Positions 33,166 through 46,725 of a stretch of 64,000 nucleotides of DNA are shown piece by piece. The notes under the pieces were generated by a model. The model ran no database searches, was not told where the DNA came from, and saw nothing but the letters and a program-made list of their open reading frames with translations. The stretch's first letter is position 1, and each line of letters opens with the position of its first letter. The DNA is from Agaricus subrufescens (taxonomy: Eukaryota; Basidiomycota; Agaricomycetes; Agaricales; Agaricaceae). Position numbers and translations under genes: made by a program. The stretch lies in the NCBI GenBank assembly GCA_029945375.1, contig CM057062.1, positions 1,364,001 through 1,428,000 on the forward strand, written 5' to 3'.

Positions 33166-34119
33166 ATGTTGAGTTTTTACAGAATCACGCGTCTTTCCAC
33201 TCAGGGCTCAATTTCCGACTCCAACAGCCCCCCCTCTTCTCCTCAACCATCTTCACCAATCTCATCTTCACTTACACCATCACCACCCCTCAGCATGCCG
33301 ATGACCAACATCCCAACCTCACCACCACCACCTGGCGTCTACCTCGAATCCCAAAAACTAATGGACTCCATCCTCGCTGTATCATGCATCATCCTCCACT
33401 CCTACGTCTTAGCCTACGACAGAGTCTACGGCGGCCCTCAATCAAACGTCCAATTCTATCACTATGCCAAAACACCTCGAGGATCAATGTTACGTCGATT
33501 ACTCTTGGGTAGACGTACAGGCCTCATTTCAGCTGAAGAGTTCCTGCAATATGGGATTTCTTTCCCGACATTGATACCTAACCCCGATTCGAATGCTGCT
33601 ACTACCTCACCACTCCCGTCAAGATTCGAGGTCCCGGTTTTGAGATACCCGCGTATCTATAGAATACCGATTTATCCTGTGAATGCGCCGTCTATGATGT
33701 TGAGAAAGGCAGAGTGGGATGTACAGGTTCAAGAATTTTTGGATTATTATCGGCCGCATGTTTATGAACCGGAAACTGCGTCTGCGTCTGCCACCACCTC
33801 TGGTTCTGGATCTGGATCTACATCCGAGTCGCGGGGGTCTTCAACATTAGAAACGAGGCGGCAACGATTCGAATTGACACCTGTTTTCCCTCTTCGACGA
33901 GAGATACAGTTCTCTAGACATCCACAGCGAGCGATTAAGCCTTTGCCTAAGAGGGCAACACATACGGATACGGGCAGCGCGAGGATGTCTCAATCGACGG
34001 TTTTGGGAGCTGTGGCGAGGACTGTGGTGGATGTTGGTTCGGTGATTGTGAGAGGTGTGAAGAGGTTGAAGGATGGGTTGGAAGAAGGGGGTGTTTTGAA
34101 GAAGAGGAGATTGCTGTGA
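33166..34119 (+). CDS. Hypothetical protein, single exon, basic C terminus
   Basis: 317 residues, no intron. The first 60 residues are Ser/Pro-rich (PPSSPQPSSPISSSLTPSPP). A probably folded part follows (about 65-200): LMDSILAVSCIILHSYVLAY, FYHYAKTPRGSMLRRLLLG, then FEVPVLRYPRIYRIPIYPVN and WDVQVQEFLDYYRPHVYEP. A Ser/Gly-rich linker and a tail with a hydrophobic helix (LGAVARTVVDVGSVIVRG) and ending KKRRLL come last; the tail could be a nuclear signal or a membrane-facing amphipathic helix. I do not recognise the family. Coding is supported by length, low-complexity boundaries and absence of stops. Confidence 0.6.
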   Translation: MLSFYRITRLSTQGSISDSNSPPSSPQPSSPISSSLTPSPPLSMPMTNIPTSPPPPGVYLESQKLMDSILAVSCIILHSYVLAYDRVYGGPQSNVQFYHYAKTPRGSMLRRLLLGRRTGLISAEEFLQYGISFPTLIPNPDSNAATTSPLPSRFEVPVLRYPRIYRIPIYPVNAPSMMLRKAEWDVQVQEFLDYYRPHVYEPETASASATTSGSGSGSTSESRGSSTLETRRQRFELTPVFPLRREIQFSRHPQRAIKPLPKRATHTDTGSARMSQSTVLGAVARTVVDVGSVIVRGVKRLKDGLEEGGVLKKRRLL

Positions 34120-36162
34120 ATGGGAATTGAGTCTTCTTTTTTTTTTTTGGTGTTGTTGTTGTTGGAGTTGGAGTTGCTGTGCTTCTTTTTCATGGAAAAT
34201 TTTTCTTTTTTGGTTCCTTTGATCAGTGCATGATGTATCTTTTGTGATTTTTTGTCGTATACCCATATGCAAGATATCTGTCATAGAGAGAGCTCTTTAC
34301 CTCGATCTAGTTCGCTTCCAATTCTTGTATTTATGGAGAGCAGCGACGCCACGATTACTCGTACACAGGAGGAACATACGAGCTTATGACAATAAGCACA
34401 ATCCAGCTTTAATAATTCTGGAGTGGGAAATGGAATAAATAATTGTCTTTAACGGCAAATCACCAAAATGTTACATAAATGGTTTTCCAACACGCGTTGC
34501 CAGATTGTTGATAGCCTTATAGATTCCCGGGCGCTGCCTCTAGCTTAACATAGTGCTCACCGCTCAGGCTGCCACTTACTATAATCGCGTGACACCTGAT
34601 ATTGAACTTGTCTAGATGGCGCATATGATGTATAAAAACTAAATGTTTTTTCTAGAATAAGGATGCCTGGAACAGAGAGACCTCGGGTACTTGAAGGTAT
34701 AATACCAGTAAGACGCGACTTCAACTGAACTGAGATCTAATAAAGTGACTCTCAGGATACGTGTAAACCTGAGCTTACAACATATAGTATACTAGTCGGT
34801 GGGCAGAATATCTAAGATATTCTGTTATGTCCCTTTTGGTGTAACGGTTATTTGGCCGACTAGGATAGCCGGGGGTTACAATACGCTGGTATCTATCCTC
34901 CGCATTATGTGCATTATTCGCGTCATTATTCGCTAAAAAAAATTCAGGACACATCATTAAAGGTGGCAAAAAAAAAAAAAATGGGTTCACTTCAATGGGA
35001 GGTGTTTTGAGAAGTCAGGGATCGTGTTTGAGAGGGTTTAACTAGAAGATGTGATGATGACACCCCATCATCATTTTTCGGCATCAAATCATGTGTATAG
35101 TGAGTTGAACGTTGTTGTTGAAGTGGAGTGACATTAACGTGTTGACGGGTACAAGTAAACCTGAATATGCTAAGTCCAGTGGAGAAGGGTTCTAGTTCAT
35201 TGATGGCAGTGGTGTGGCAACCTGCCATACCTGAGTTACTAGCCCCATTGTCGGTTTTTTTGGTGCGTGAAAAAAAAGAAATCGTTTGGAAGAGATGTCG
35301 TTTTAGGCTCTCTTCTGATAAGATCATTGACCCATATCGGTTACTTCGGACCGTCCGAGTTGAGCGCTCTTGACCCTGAAAGAAAACTGCAGTTCAAATG
35401 TGGTGTATTTCGACATCATGGTCACTAGTTGTGGCGAAGGGGTGGGAGAGCGCCAGGTCTGAGTCCTCTCACTCCAACGATCGGGTATGTCCACCAGGTT
35501 GCACCTAGCCTCGGCTAGAATCTGCGAAGCCCCTCACAATTCTCTATCGTTTTTTTTTTCTCATAGCTTTCAGAAATAAGACTAAAGTAAGATGTGTCCA
35601 AGTTGCTTTTCGAAGGAAGTTATCCTATATCCGTTAATCAATTTCCCTCCTTCGCGGAGTTGGAAAAGAAGGTGGGGGAACCGAAAGGTCCCTCGCCCCA
35701 AGGCAACAAGACAACGGGTATTATCACTTTTGTTGATAGCCACACTGTGATATCTATAATATACGCTAAACACGGGGTATTCTGTAATGTACGATAGGGA
35801 ACAGGTTTTTAGCTAGTAGTGTTCGTCAAAGTTTATTGCCGCAACTTAGATGGCGGAATTTGTGCAAGGGTTGATGTGATTTTGATAGTACTTACGATAT
35901 GACCGCCACCCTGGGAGCGTATTCGGCTTGTCGTACAACTAGTCTCCCTTGTGGATGATGCTGTTTGGTGTTCTCATTTCCGATTTCCGGGTTGGTTTAA
36001 AAATGGGAGCATCATTGTTTGAGCCTTCCCCCCCTCCCCCCCTTTTTTTTCTGCCTTCTCTCCACCCCTTGGGTTTTCAGTGTCTCTTCAAACTCGAAGC
36101 ACACCCTGTTTCGTACCTCGTTCTTTTGGTTTTGAGTATCGGTTTTTTGTAGGTTGGAAAAA
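34120..36162. other. Intergenic, 2.0 kb, holds a tRNA-like relic
   Basis: No protein gene supported. A stretch at about 34830-34884 resembles a tRNA 5' half with polymerase III box sequences (listed separately). The rest shows only short frames and homopolymers. Confidence 0.35.
34830..34884 (+). other. tRNA-like relic (possible SINE head), not a functional tRNA
   Basis: TGGTGTAACGG at 34837-34847 fits the polymerase III A box and GGTTACAATAC at 34874-34884 partly fits the B box, 37 nt apart as in a tRNA gene. The T-arm and acceptor stem do not close, so it is at most a decayed tRNA or tRNA-derived element. Confidence 0.25.
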
Positions 36163-37566
36163 ATGGGAGATGCGTTTCCGATTGATGCAGCGCAGGTCGT
36201 AGCGCTGTTTATGGAGAGTATTTTCTATGGGTGAGTGGTTTATGAGATGCATAGCCGACCTGTTTTTACTGACGAACTGTTTTGCTACCGCGGACTTTTT
36301 CTTCTTTTCAGTAAGTCTAAATACGTGTCAAGTGAATATCACTGACCTATATACGCCCTGCTAGGAATATTCTTAGTAACATTCTTTGCGTGTCTTCGAG
36401 TCCTGACAACCGCAGATGGAAAATTCAAACCTCCCCGACGTATTCACTTCAAGATGCTCTTCGCCGCTATCATCATGTTTGTCTTTGCATCCTTGGACGT
36501 CGCATTTCATCTACGCCATAATCTTGAAGTTTTCATCGTGTCCGACGCTAACGCGATTGAGGAATTCTCCAAGACTTCGAGTTGGATTAATGTGATGAGT
36601 ATGGCGTGTTATGTCGCGCAGACATTTGTGGGTGATAGTATTCTGGTATGAGTCCTTTGTTTTTGATATCTAAATTTGATTTCGCTGATTGAGTTGTGCA
36701 GTTATATCGGTGTTGGATCATTTGGGGAAAGAATTGGTTGGTGATTATGGTTCCTATGGCCTTCTGGCTGGCCGGTACTGGTAGGTCTTTGAGTTTTATC
36801 AGACAGCCTGTTAGCTAACGACCGTTAGCGTGCGGCATATTGACGGTCTATACAGAGGTAAACTTGGAGAACAATAAGGCCTTGCTGAATGCATCAAACA
36901 TGGTTCCATTCATAACCAGCATGCTCAGCTTGACGTTAGTCACAAATCTTTGTACGACGTGTGAGTTCTCGCAAGGCATACATCAAAAAAGATGATACCT
37001 TCGTTATTGACTGAGAAGAACTGGTTAGCTCTTATGGTGTACCGGATTCAGGTCATTAGAAGGCGGCTGAAACGTGAATCAACTTCGACGACTTATACGC
37101 CTTTGACAAATGTGATGCGGCTGTTGATCGAGTCGGGGTTGCTTTATACGTCTTCGATTGCGGCGTTGTTCGTGCTCTATTTGTTGTCGAATAATGGGCA
37201 GTATGGCGTGTCAGATGCGGTAAGGATGGTTCTTGTATTGGGTTTTTGCAGGTTGATAATTATTTTTGTTTAGGTTGTCCAGATTATTGTGAGGCACCGT
37301 CCTAGTTGAGGTTGCTGATGAGTTTGAGTTGACCATTTACACAGGGAATCACTTTCAATCTGATTATAACTCGGGTAGACCGCGGAGAAGCCACCCAGCC
37401 GTCCTCGGATAACGGAAACACAGGCGCGGTTATACCTTTACATGCAATCAGCATTCAGACAACAGTTTCCAGATTCGCAGACCAAGGGGACAATCGGACA
37501 GTCGTTGGAGATGCTGAAGAGCAAAAAGAAGGTAACCACTGTAAAGAAGATTGGAGTTCCTGCTAG
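36163..37566 (+). CDS. Multi-pass membrane protein, fungal-specific, probably seven helices
   Basis: About 310 residues in several short exons. Starts MGDAFPIDAAQVVALFMESI. Hydrophobic segments in order: FLVTFFACLRVL, MLFAAIIMFVFASLDVAF, INVMSMACYVAQTFVGDSIL followed by LYRCWIIWGKNWLVIMVPMA, FWLAGT, then MVPFITSMLSLTLVTNLCTT, and LYTSSIAALFVLYLLSNNGQ. The LYRCWIIW motif is typical of a large uncharacterised group of mushroom membrane proteins. A 15-nt microexon (37274-37288, VVQII) precedes the last exon, which ends in a polar tail KEGNHCKEDWSSC. A receptor role is sometimes suspected for this group; I cannot support it here. Exon borders near 36230-36365 and 36960-37000 are uncertain. Confidence 0.65.
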
Positions 37567-38025
37567 TAGGTTTTGAGAGAAGTCAAGACGGGAAGTGTAA
37601 ATTCGGCTCAAATACTTACGCTCCTTTGGGTGCGACGTTTTGGGTTGCCTGTAGGTCGCTGACTGTCGTGGTTCAATGTATATAAGTCGTGACGTCGAGG
37701 TATATCCGATACGCAAAGTGTCGGTTGTTCGATAATAATTAATCATACTGTAGCCTTTGTTTTCCCAAATCGTCGTTCCGTGCAGCCTGTAGCCTCTGGT
37801 TGTTAATTTACCTGTTAAGATGAGCGACATTTAAAAATTGGGTGTGCCGAGAAGTAGTCACTCAGCCTGTTTCCTATGTAAGTAACGAGCAAGGTATTGG
37901 TGCCGAAGACTGAATTGGTCAATCGGATCTGTCCGAATAATTTCCATTTCCGGATGTGATCCGGCACCCACCTCCAACCGACAGCACGCTGCCTCACCCC
38001 ACATTATTCGTCCACTACCCCCAAC
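37567..38025. other. Intergenic, nothing recognised
   Basis: About 460 bp between the membrane protein gene and Rab18, presumably the Rab18 promoter at its right end. No other feature seen. Confidence 0.4.
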
Positions 38026-38911
<886 letters not shown>

Positions 38912-39215
38912 ACGCCTTGTGGCACCACCCTATGACGAATGACTGGCTGAACTAATACATTCTCGACACCCCATCATAGTACAGTGCGCTTTGTATATCA
39001 CTTGTTTAATTCATGACCTACTGAATACCTTACATGATGCTATACCCACATTTGGTGTATTAGGCACCAGGAATATGGAGTGATGATGACAACCCCAAAG
39101 TCGAAGTGCATGGAGGATGGCCTGAATCGGTGCTTATCTTATCTGGCCGGGTCATGACTAAGCCGTGAGAGTTCTGGATCTCTCGAGCTCAACCGTTCGG
39201 CCAGCCACTGCGGCG

Positions 39216-40904
39216 ATGGCTGAACGCACCAACTCCAACATGCTCTTTGCCAATTTCAACCAAGACTTTTCGTGCGCTGCGCCCGTTCAATTAGCCTGCT
39301 GTTTTGCTGACTGCCACGTCTAGCTGCATCTCCGTCGGCACACGGAAGGGCTATAGCATCACTAATTGCGATCCTTTTGGTCGGGTGTATACCATGAGTT
39401 AGTTCCATCTGCACTAGAACCCGCGTCAACTGTCCTAATACGCATTTCCAGACGACGGCGCACGGGGAATCGTAGAGATGCTCTTCTGCACGTCCCTCAT
39501 CGCCTTGGTCGGCGCCGCTGACCAACCCCAGTCTAGTCCAAGAAAGCTCCAAATCGTCAACACAAAAGTTCGTCCTCCGCATATCCTCAAACGTGTACTC
39601 ATGCCTCTGTAGCGCCAGTCAATGATATGCGAACTGCTCTTCCCCTCATCAATATTAGCTGTGAAGCTGAACCGTAAGACGCTGGTCATTGTGCTAGAGA
39701 CGGAGATATACATATACGATATTTCGAATATGCGGCTGTTACACGTCATTGAGACGACTCCGAACCCAGAAGGTATGCCATTCGCTCCCTCGCTCCACAA
39801 CATCCACTAACACTTCTGAGTAGCTATATGTGCCCTCTCGCCCTCTACTTCTAATTCCTACCTCGCCTATCCATCGCCCGTACCTTCTCCAACATCCCCG
39901 TTGGCGCCTGCCACTGCCAATTCTGGCGCTTCCTCCACAACTGGCACCAACTCTCCCAAGGCAGCATCCTCTAACCTATCCTCTCATACCACTACCTCGA
40001 CGTCGTCTGCAAACTCACAACACCAATCTGGTGATGTACTTCTTTTCTCAACGCGTTCCCTAACAGTCGCAAACGTAATTCAAGCCCACAAAGCACCCAT
40101 CTCCTTCCTGTCAATCGATTCAACTGGTACTCTGCTCGCAACTTCCTCTGACAAGGGTACTGTCATCCGAGTGTGGAGCATACCAGGCGCGGAAAAGCTG
40201 TACCAATTCCGTCGGGGAACGAGGGAAACAAAGATCTACTCGATGAATTTCAATCTTGTTGGGACATTGTTAGCTGTAAGTTCGGCCCATGATACCGTGC
40301 ATATTTTCAAGTTAGGAAATCGTGGGAAAGGTGGAAACGCCGGAGGAAGTTCATCTTCAGCGAGCGTTGCTTCGATAGGCTCTGGTGCTGTTAGTCCACC
40401 AGAATCTCTAGACGGGCATATGAGCCCACAAGGTCTAGACGGTGGTTATGATGCATATGTGGAGAAGAAGAAATCAAGCAGCGTCTCGTGCGTTTCTCTC
40501 CTATTTTTCAGAAGACATTGGTTCTATTGATTTTTTTCCTAGGTCGAGTCTCAGGAAGAAGTCCTTACAAATGACGAAATCTCTGTCGCATTCCGTTGGA
40601 GGATATTTACCCAATACATTGACAGAAATGTGGGAACCGACGAGAGATTTTGCGTTTCTCAAGCTGCCGACAAGTGGCGCTCGAACGATTGTTGCTCTTT
40701 CTGGGTAACTGTCTGTTTTGCTCATGAAACTCTATAAATACTCAACGGGTAACTCCTAGAACAATGCCACAGGTTATGGTTATCTCGTCGGAAGGTTACT
40801 TCTACTCGTATAGCATTGATCTGGAAAATGGTGGAGAGTGTACGTTGTTAAAGCAGTATAGCCTTTTGGATTCTGGGGATGAGAGCTTGGGGAATGGAGA
40901 TTAG
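39216..40904 (+). CDS. ATG18: PROPPIN (Atg18/WIPI family) WD40 protein
   Basis: Phosphoinositide-binding beta-propeller acting in autophagy and vacuole membrane traffic. Starts [19 protein letters not shown] and splices to [20 protein letters not shown]. Next come [40 protein letters not shown] and [14 protein letters not shown]. The signature lipid-binding motif FRRG is present ([18 protein letters not shown]), preceded by [21 protein letters not shown] Ser/Thr/Pro-rich loop of about 60 residues is inserted between blades, and a second Gly/Ser-rich loop follows [11 protein letters not shown], as is common in basidiomycete Atg18 proteins. The last exon ends SLGNGD. Introns are short; total about 430 residues. 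Atg18 versus a close relative (Hsv2/Atg21) is not settled. Confidence 0.88.
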
Positions 40905-41106
40905 TAGCGCTTCTCGGTATTTTTAGTATCTAAGCTCTAATACTTACATAGTGTTAAGTGGAGCCTTGAGGATTGTCATTGGTGGAACTATATTTTGCGA
41001 GCACATTGATGGGTTGGTGATTGGACGGGGGAACTAGTGGCGTAGTGCTTCTTCCTTGTTACTCCTTTTAAAGTTGCTGTCACAGTTGCTACCCCTGCCT
41101 TTTGCC

Positions 41107-42832
41107 ATGGTGCGCGATCTACCCACTGAGCTCTGGCTAGAAATTCTTTCGTATCTACCCCCAGGACATGTTCGCAAACTACTGGGTATCAATCGGCTTC
41201 TGACTGAGATGGCATTGGACGAAATATACTACTCGTTTACGTTGCATAATGGATTCCGACGCATCGTTTCGGATATTCTGCGTACCACGTCTGTTATCGT
41301 CTCGCTATATCCTATTCGTATTTTCCTCATCATACCCGATAGGCAACCGATGTATGCCCGGCGGATACGGAAGCTTGACATTCATTCCTGCTTCTTGGCT
41401 CACTCGCCGGAAGCAGATGATGGTTTGATCGTACGCGATCACTCAAAGTTACCGTCTGGATCTCGGCCACCAAGAACTTCCAAGGGCACATTACCTGCCC
41501 TATGGAAATGGCTGGGGTCACTTATGATTACGCCTCGTGCTGCGAGATGTAGTCGGCTCTCAGGACCTAGACACTCTCAGACTTCCCGATATGTCGAACC
41601 GAGGGTTCTAGCTGCCCTCAGAGTAGCCCTATCCCACTGGTCACAGCTTGAAGAAATCTCTCTCTCTCTCCAGGGTTATGTATTGATGCCGACCTTTTCT
41701 GACTTTCTGACCAACCTCTGGTCCCAAAGGGGTTCATCCATCCGCATACTTTACATCGACGCTAATCTAGACGGTTTATCCGACTTTCTCGAGATATTCT
41801 CGACACGATTAACTCCACTTCCTAACCTCGATTATCTCTCTATGAAAATATTGGCATCACAGGAATATGTTGAGTCGGGGAGGCAAATTGAAATAGGCAA
41901 TAAGATTGCCGGATTTGTCGAGTCTCACAAACATTCCTTACGCACGTTGATGATATCCGAGCCGGTTTTCGTTCAATGGGTTGATATGCCAACCCTGATA
42001 CAGGGTTTAGGATGTCTTCCTGAGTTGAGGAAGATTGAATTGCCGGTTTTGATGCCGCGGGCGACGGTTTCGAGGTTGGAGTATTTGAGAAGGTTTCTGG
42101 AGCTTAATGCGGGGAGTATTGAGAGTTTGAGGATGGAGTATAGGGCTTCGTCGATGTTAATTTCGGCACCGAGGGATGCGTATGAGAGTTTGTTGGGGAG
42201 TGTGTTGCCTAGGTTGAGGTTTCCGGTGTTGGTTGAACTTGAGATGGATGTGGATGTTGGGACGCGCCGGGTTGTACCGTTTCATTTGCCTCCGTTGGGA
42301 GAGTTTGCTCCGAGGTTGGAGACGTTGGTGTTGAAGGGTTCGTGTGGGTATCTTACGGGAGAGGAGCTTGAGATGTTGTTGGAGAATTTGGTTGGAGGTG
42401 CTGGGATGTTGCGGAATTTGTGTTTTAGATTGGATGTGTTGACTCCGGAATGGTTGGATATGATTGCTTTGAGTTTACCGATGCTGAGATCTTTGAGTAT
42501 CATGTATATGGATGTATCGGCTATTGGGGATGGTTTATTCGAGGTGAGTGACTTTCATAACAAGAAAAAGTTGATATGAAATCCTTATTTTATTTTATTT
42601 TATTTTGAAGTCCCCGCGGATAGCGTTTTGTGAAACGTTTACTAATCGTGATTATTCGGGATGGGCATTGAGGTATTTGAGATTAGCGAAGGCGTCGGTT
42701 TGTGAAAAGGGACATCCTGATGGGAAGGTGAGTAGGAGTGTGGCAAAGGTGATACCGGGGTTGGAGGTTAATGATAATGAGAGGAGATGTAATTGTATTT
42801 TGTATAATGATGTTTTGTTTTCTTCTTCTTGA
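41107..42832 (+). CDS. F-box protein with leucine-rich C-terminal region
   Basis: Two exons (41107-42543, 42611-42832) give 552 residues. The F-box is at the very start: DLPTELWLEILSYLPPGHVR followed by KLLGINRLLTEMALDEIYY, which would bind Skp1 in an SCF ubiquitin ligase. The remainder has spaced Leu-rich segments (LPNLDYLSMKILAS, LGCLPELRKIELP, APRLETLVLKGSCGYL, LPMLRSLSIMYMDV) suggesting an LRR-like substrate-binding solenoid. An upstream in-frame Met at 41056 adds only a hydrophobic leader and is rejected. The intron (42544-42610) contains a TTTTA microsatellite before its 3' splice site. Such genes are greatly expanded in mushrooms; the target is unknown. Confidence 0.85.
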
Positions 42833-43810
42833 ATTTTTATCGTGGTTTTTCACTCTGGGTGTGTTGGGTTGGATGGTGGTTTTCGCTGTCGTTTGAAGCT
42901 CTCCTAGCTCCTGGAGATTTGTGGGTCCTATCTTTTTTTAGTTCGAATCAATCGATCATGATCATGGGTTGGTTCGATGATTATTTATTTGGTTAGTACG
43001 GGGTGTCACCGGTGAATCGGAAAAGACAGAGATCCGTGACCTCATGATTAAACCGATCATGGCTCCTATTCACGGAATTATTAGTTCTTACCCCTGTTCT
43101 TCACAACCGCTAGCCTTTTCTCTCTTTGTGTTGAGGAGCTCTTATTGTCAGAGATTTATTTTCAGCTTGCTTTTCACAGACTTTCGAATTGGTACATCGT
43201 CTAGGAGGAATATGGTCGATTTTTCTGGGTTTGATGTGATATGTGAATGGGATATGAATGGGATATTGGTAGGTATCTGGAAGCAGTGATCACTGATCGC
43301 AGTTACTCCCATTATCTTTATCTTATCAGCTGTGATTCCTTGGCGCTGCTCCAGACGGAGTTTGCTGGATGAAGTCTTATACAAGCACCTGTTGTAACTT
43401 ACGACATACAGTGTCGTTATATTTAGTAAAAGAGAACGAAAACATAGAACTATTGTTATTCCAGTAGCACACTAGGCATTACACTGCGCCTTTTTGCACA
43501 AGACATGATGATTGCCTTCAACTTTGTACTGCGGGAATATATAGTAGATATACGGGGGCACCGAAGGACCTGGGATAAATATATGTAAGCAGAATACAAA
43601 TGGGTTTATCTATCAACAACGCAATTTAGCCGAGTGTGGGGGGCTTTATGCACGCGCAACTTTACAATTGTCACCACATCAAGGTGTGGCTTCCTCTATT
43701 TCGTGAGAACTGTCTTGACTCCACAAGGCTCCCGAGAGAAGGAAAAACGATATATATATCCTCACACCAACGAAATCGGAGGAACACCCCCAAACTATAA
43801 GCTTATCACT
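42833..43810. other. Intergenic, about 1 kb, nothing recognised
   Basis: Short frames without motif. The right end is the presumed promoter of the permease gene. Confidence 0.4.
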
Positions 43811-46404
43811 ATGAAAGATAAGGATACGAATTCCGTTGTGGTTCCGACTGTTGAAGAGAGTGGGATAGCTGAGGCGAGGAGGGATGAAGATGAGTTGGCG
43901 AAGATGGGGTATAAACAAGAGTTGAAGTGCGTTTTTATTCTTTTTTTCTTTTCTTCGTTGGTTTTCGGATCTTGGGTGCTGAATGCTTTCTAGGAGAGAG
44001 TTTGGTCTTTTGCAGAATTTTGGGGTTTGTCGGCTTTGTGTTAGAGGAAAAAAAAAGTTGCTGATTGTTCTGTTTAGGTGTCGTTTTCAGTTGTATCTGT
44101 TATGACTGGTATTCCTTCGCTGTTCTTATATGGTCTAGTATGAAGTTCTGCTCTTTCCGGGTCATGCGACAAACGTTGATTTTTATTTTCTTTTTTTGAA
44201 AAGAATACCGGAGGACCGGCGGTGATGGTTTGGGGCTGGCTCATTACAGGTGGGTAGTGGACTTTTCATCTGAAGTTGTTGAAACTGAGGGGATCAGCGA
44301 GTTGTACGATGATGGTTGGATTGGCTATGGCTGGTATGTGGATTTGTTCTTGGTGGTGTGGTTAATTTCTGATTGGACATATACCTGATTAGAGGTATGC
44401 AGGTGAGACTGTTTCGAATATTCTGTTGTCCCTTGGGGATTCAAAAATTTGACTTTTGTTTTCAAAAGTTCGCATCCAACCTCAGGCGGACCTTATTATT
44501 GGGCGGCCATGTTGTCTAATCCTGAGAATGCGCCTTTGGCTTCTTGGATAACAGGTATGTGAAATTAATTTCTGGTGATGCATTTTGCTGAAATCTTTGA
44601 TTGTTTTAGGGTGGTTCAATCTTTTGGGACAAGTTGCTGTAACCACCGGTATCAGGTACAGTTCCCAATTGTTTTTTATGTTCTACTTTGACTGATAGGA
44701 TACCAAGTTTTGCTTGCGCCAATTTTCTGTCAACTGTTTGTACACTCAAATCCTCATTCGTCCCTACTGCGAATACTACGATCGGGTTTTTTGCTGCCGT
44801 TCTGGCGGCCCAAGGCCTGATAAACACCTTTGGTGTTCCCCATGTATTACACCATCTCAACACTATCTCTATTTGGCTTCATGCTTTGGGAACTTTTGTA
44901 GTTGTCATTGTCATTCTAGCCAAGGCTCCGACGCACCAAAGTGCGAAATTTGTATTCCAGACGTTTATTGATAAGACTGGTGTTGCTCCGGATGTGGGTT
45001 GGGGCCAACGAGCTAGTAATGCTTATGTAGCGGTCATTGGGGTGAGTTTACTGTCAAATGTTGGTCGAGTTGTTGGTGGCTTGATGAATTCTCTTTCTAG
45101 ATTCTTATGGCACAAGTTTGTTTTCCCGGTTTTATTGAGAGTTTTCGTTCATGACAATGACTGGTTCGGTAGTATACATTGACTGGTGAGTTTCTTTTGC
45201 TGTGCATGAGTATATTGATTGAATATTGTTGTTTTTAGGATTTAATGCCTCTGCTCATGTCAGTCGTGTCCTCCTACCCTGCACGGTAACCGGATTTAAA
45301 CTCTAGATTTAGTTAACCGAAGAAACAAAGGATGCTGCCATGTCGGGTAGTATTGGTATCGTAATGGCAATTGGTGTCTCTGGTATACTTGGTTGGTTCT
45401 TTATTGTAGGATTGTTATTTTCCATCCAGGATCTCGATGGAGTTGTAAACTCCAAGACTGGGCAACCCGTCACACAAATATTTTTGGATACCGTTGGCGA
45501 GAACGGTGCCATAGTGCTGATGGTAGGTTTATCTTGAATGGCGGAGGTCATTTATTTATGTGCAGTAGGTGATCGTTATTGCCGCTATGTTCTGTTGCGG
45601 GTTAGTCTTGGGTTTCCGTTGATTATATCCCAAGCTGATGTCTCGTTCTCCTAGGACCTTCTCAATTACTTCCACCTCTCGAATGATGTATGCTTTCGCT
45701 CGTGATGGTGGAATTCCGGGCCATCGATTCTTTGCTAAAGTGGATAGTAAATGGAAATCACCCATTCGTACAGGCAAGTTTGAGTAGTTCATCATTTAAC
45801 TCGATTTTCTGATAGGAGAGTAGTTTGGCTCGCGTGTCTTTTGAGTTTTATTCTGGGTTTACCAAGTCTTGGAAGCGCGGTGGCTTTCTCTGCTGCTACG
45901 TCAATTGCTACAATTGGGCTTTTTATATCATACGGTGAGTATCGACTTGGACCGTATTTTTTCGTATCGCCTTCACGGAGAGGTAGGTATTCCTATTGTC
46001 CTTAGAGTGATATACCGGCATCGTTTTGTTCGAGGCCCATTTCATCTTGGCAAATTCTCATATCCTGTGGCACTTGGTGCTATAACTTGGACCGGATTCA
46101 TTTCGATCGTGTTCATACTTCCTGAAATCAATGTAGGCAAACAGGGCTTATATTTCACTTGACATGTACTCACACTTATTATATGCTTATATAGCCTGTC
46201 AACTCGCAGACTCTCAACTACGCAATAGTTGCTGTGGCGATTGTGATAGCATATAGTACAGGCTTTTGGCTTATTTCTGCAAGGAAATGGTTTGTAGGGC
46301 CTATACAGCGGATTGGCAGTGCGTTGTTTCTATCTGTTCTAAGAGGCATTTTGATGAACGGCATGACAGAGGACCACCACGAAAACGCCTTGGAAGCATT
46401 TTAA
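43811..46404 (+). CDS. Amino-acid/GABA permease (APC superfamily)
   Basis: Plasma-membrane transporter of about 530 residues with many short introns. The start is at MKDKDTNSVVVPTVEESG; the cytosolic head ends ELAKMGYKQELKREFGLLQN, then GVSFSVVSVMTGIPSLFLYG opens the first helix. Later marks: TSGGPYYWAAMLSNPENAPL ASW, WFNLLGQVAVTTGI, TFGVPHVLHHLNTISIWLHA, the conserved TGFDASAHMTEETKDA (substrate site segment), STSRMMYAFARDGGIPGHRF and LGLPSLGSAVAFSAATSIAT. The order and these signatures match the GabP/Uga4-type amino-acid/polyamine permeases. The predicted end (LRGILMNGMTEDHHENALEAF) is read without a final intron. Substrate (GABA, other amino acid or choline) cannot be told. Confidence 0.88.
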
Positions 46405-46725
46405 TGAGTACCAGGGTCTTGTATATGAATAAGATGACGTCCCGAGAATCAAGGGCATGAATATGTAGCCTTGTAGACATATGTATCACTGTTAATTAAG
46501 TCTAGTTTGGGTACCCGGGGCTGGCCACGCCGCCGAAAAACCCTTAAGCGGAATTGACGACAGTGGCTCTGTTCCGTTGATGGCTGATGGGGATGAGGTC
46601 ACAAGACTCTTTCCCCGAGTAAGTGTGGCCACCGCTTTTCGAACCTTCGTACAGCCGATATTTGCTGGTCTCGACACGCAACTCCCAAGCTCAGTGCGTA
46701 TGTTCGGCGTCTGCTGCTATGTCTA
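46405..46725. other. Intergenic, 320 bp
   Basis: May contain an upstream exon of the next gene (an ATG frame at about 46581 begins MADGDEVTRLFPR and meets a GTAAGT), but I could not join it in frame. Confidence 0.3.

Noticed and set aside
34830..34900. tRNA gene
   Set aside because: A box fits, but the T-arm and acceptor stem do not pair; kept only as a relic.
35432..35465. Second set of polymerase III A/B-like boxes (TGGCGAAGGGG, GGTCTGAGTCC)
   Set aside because: Boxes are only about 23 nt apart and two B-box positions mismatch.
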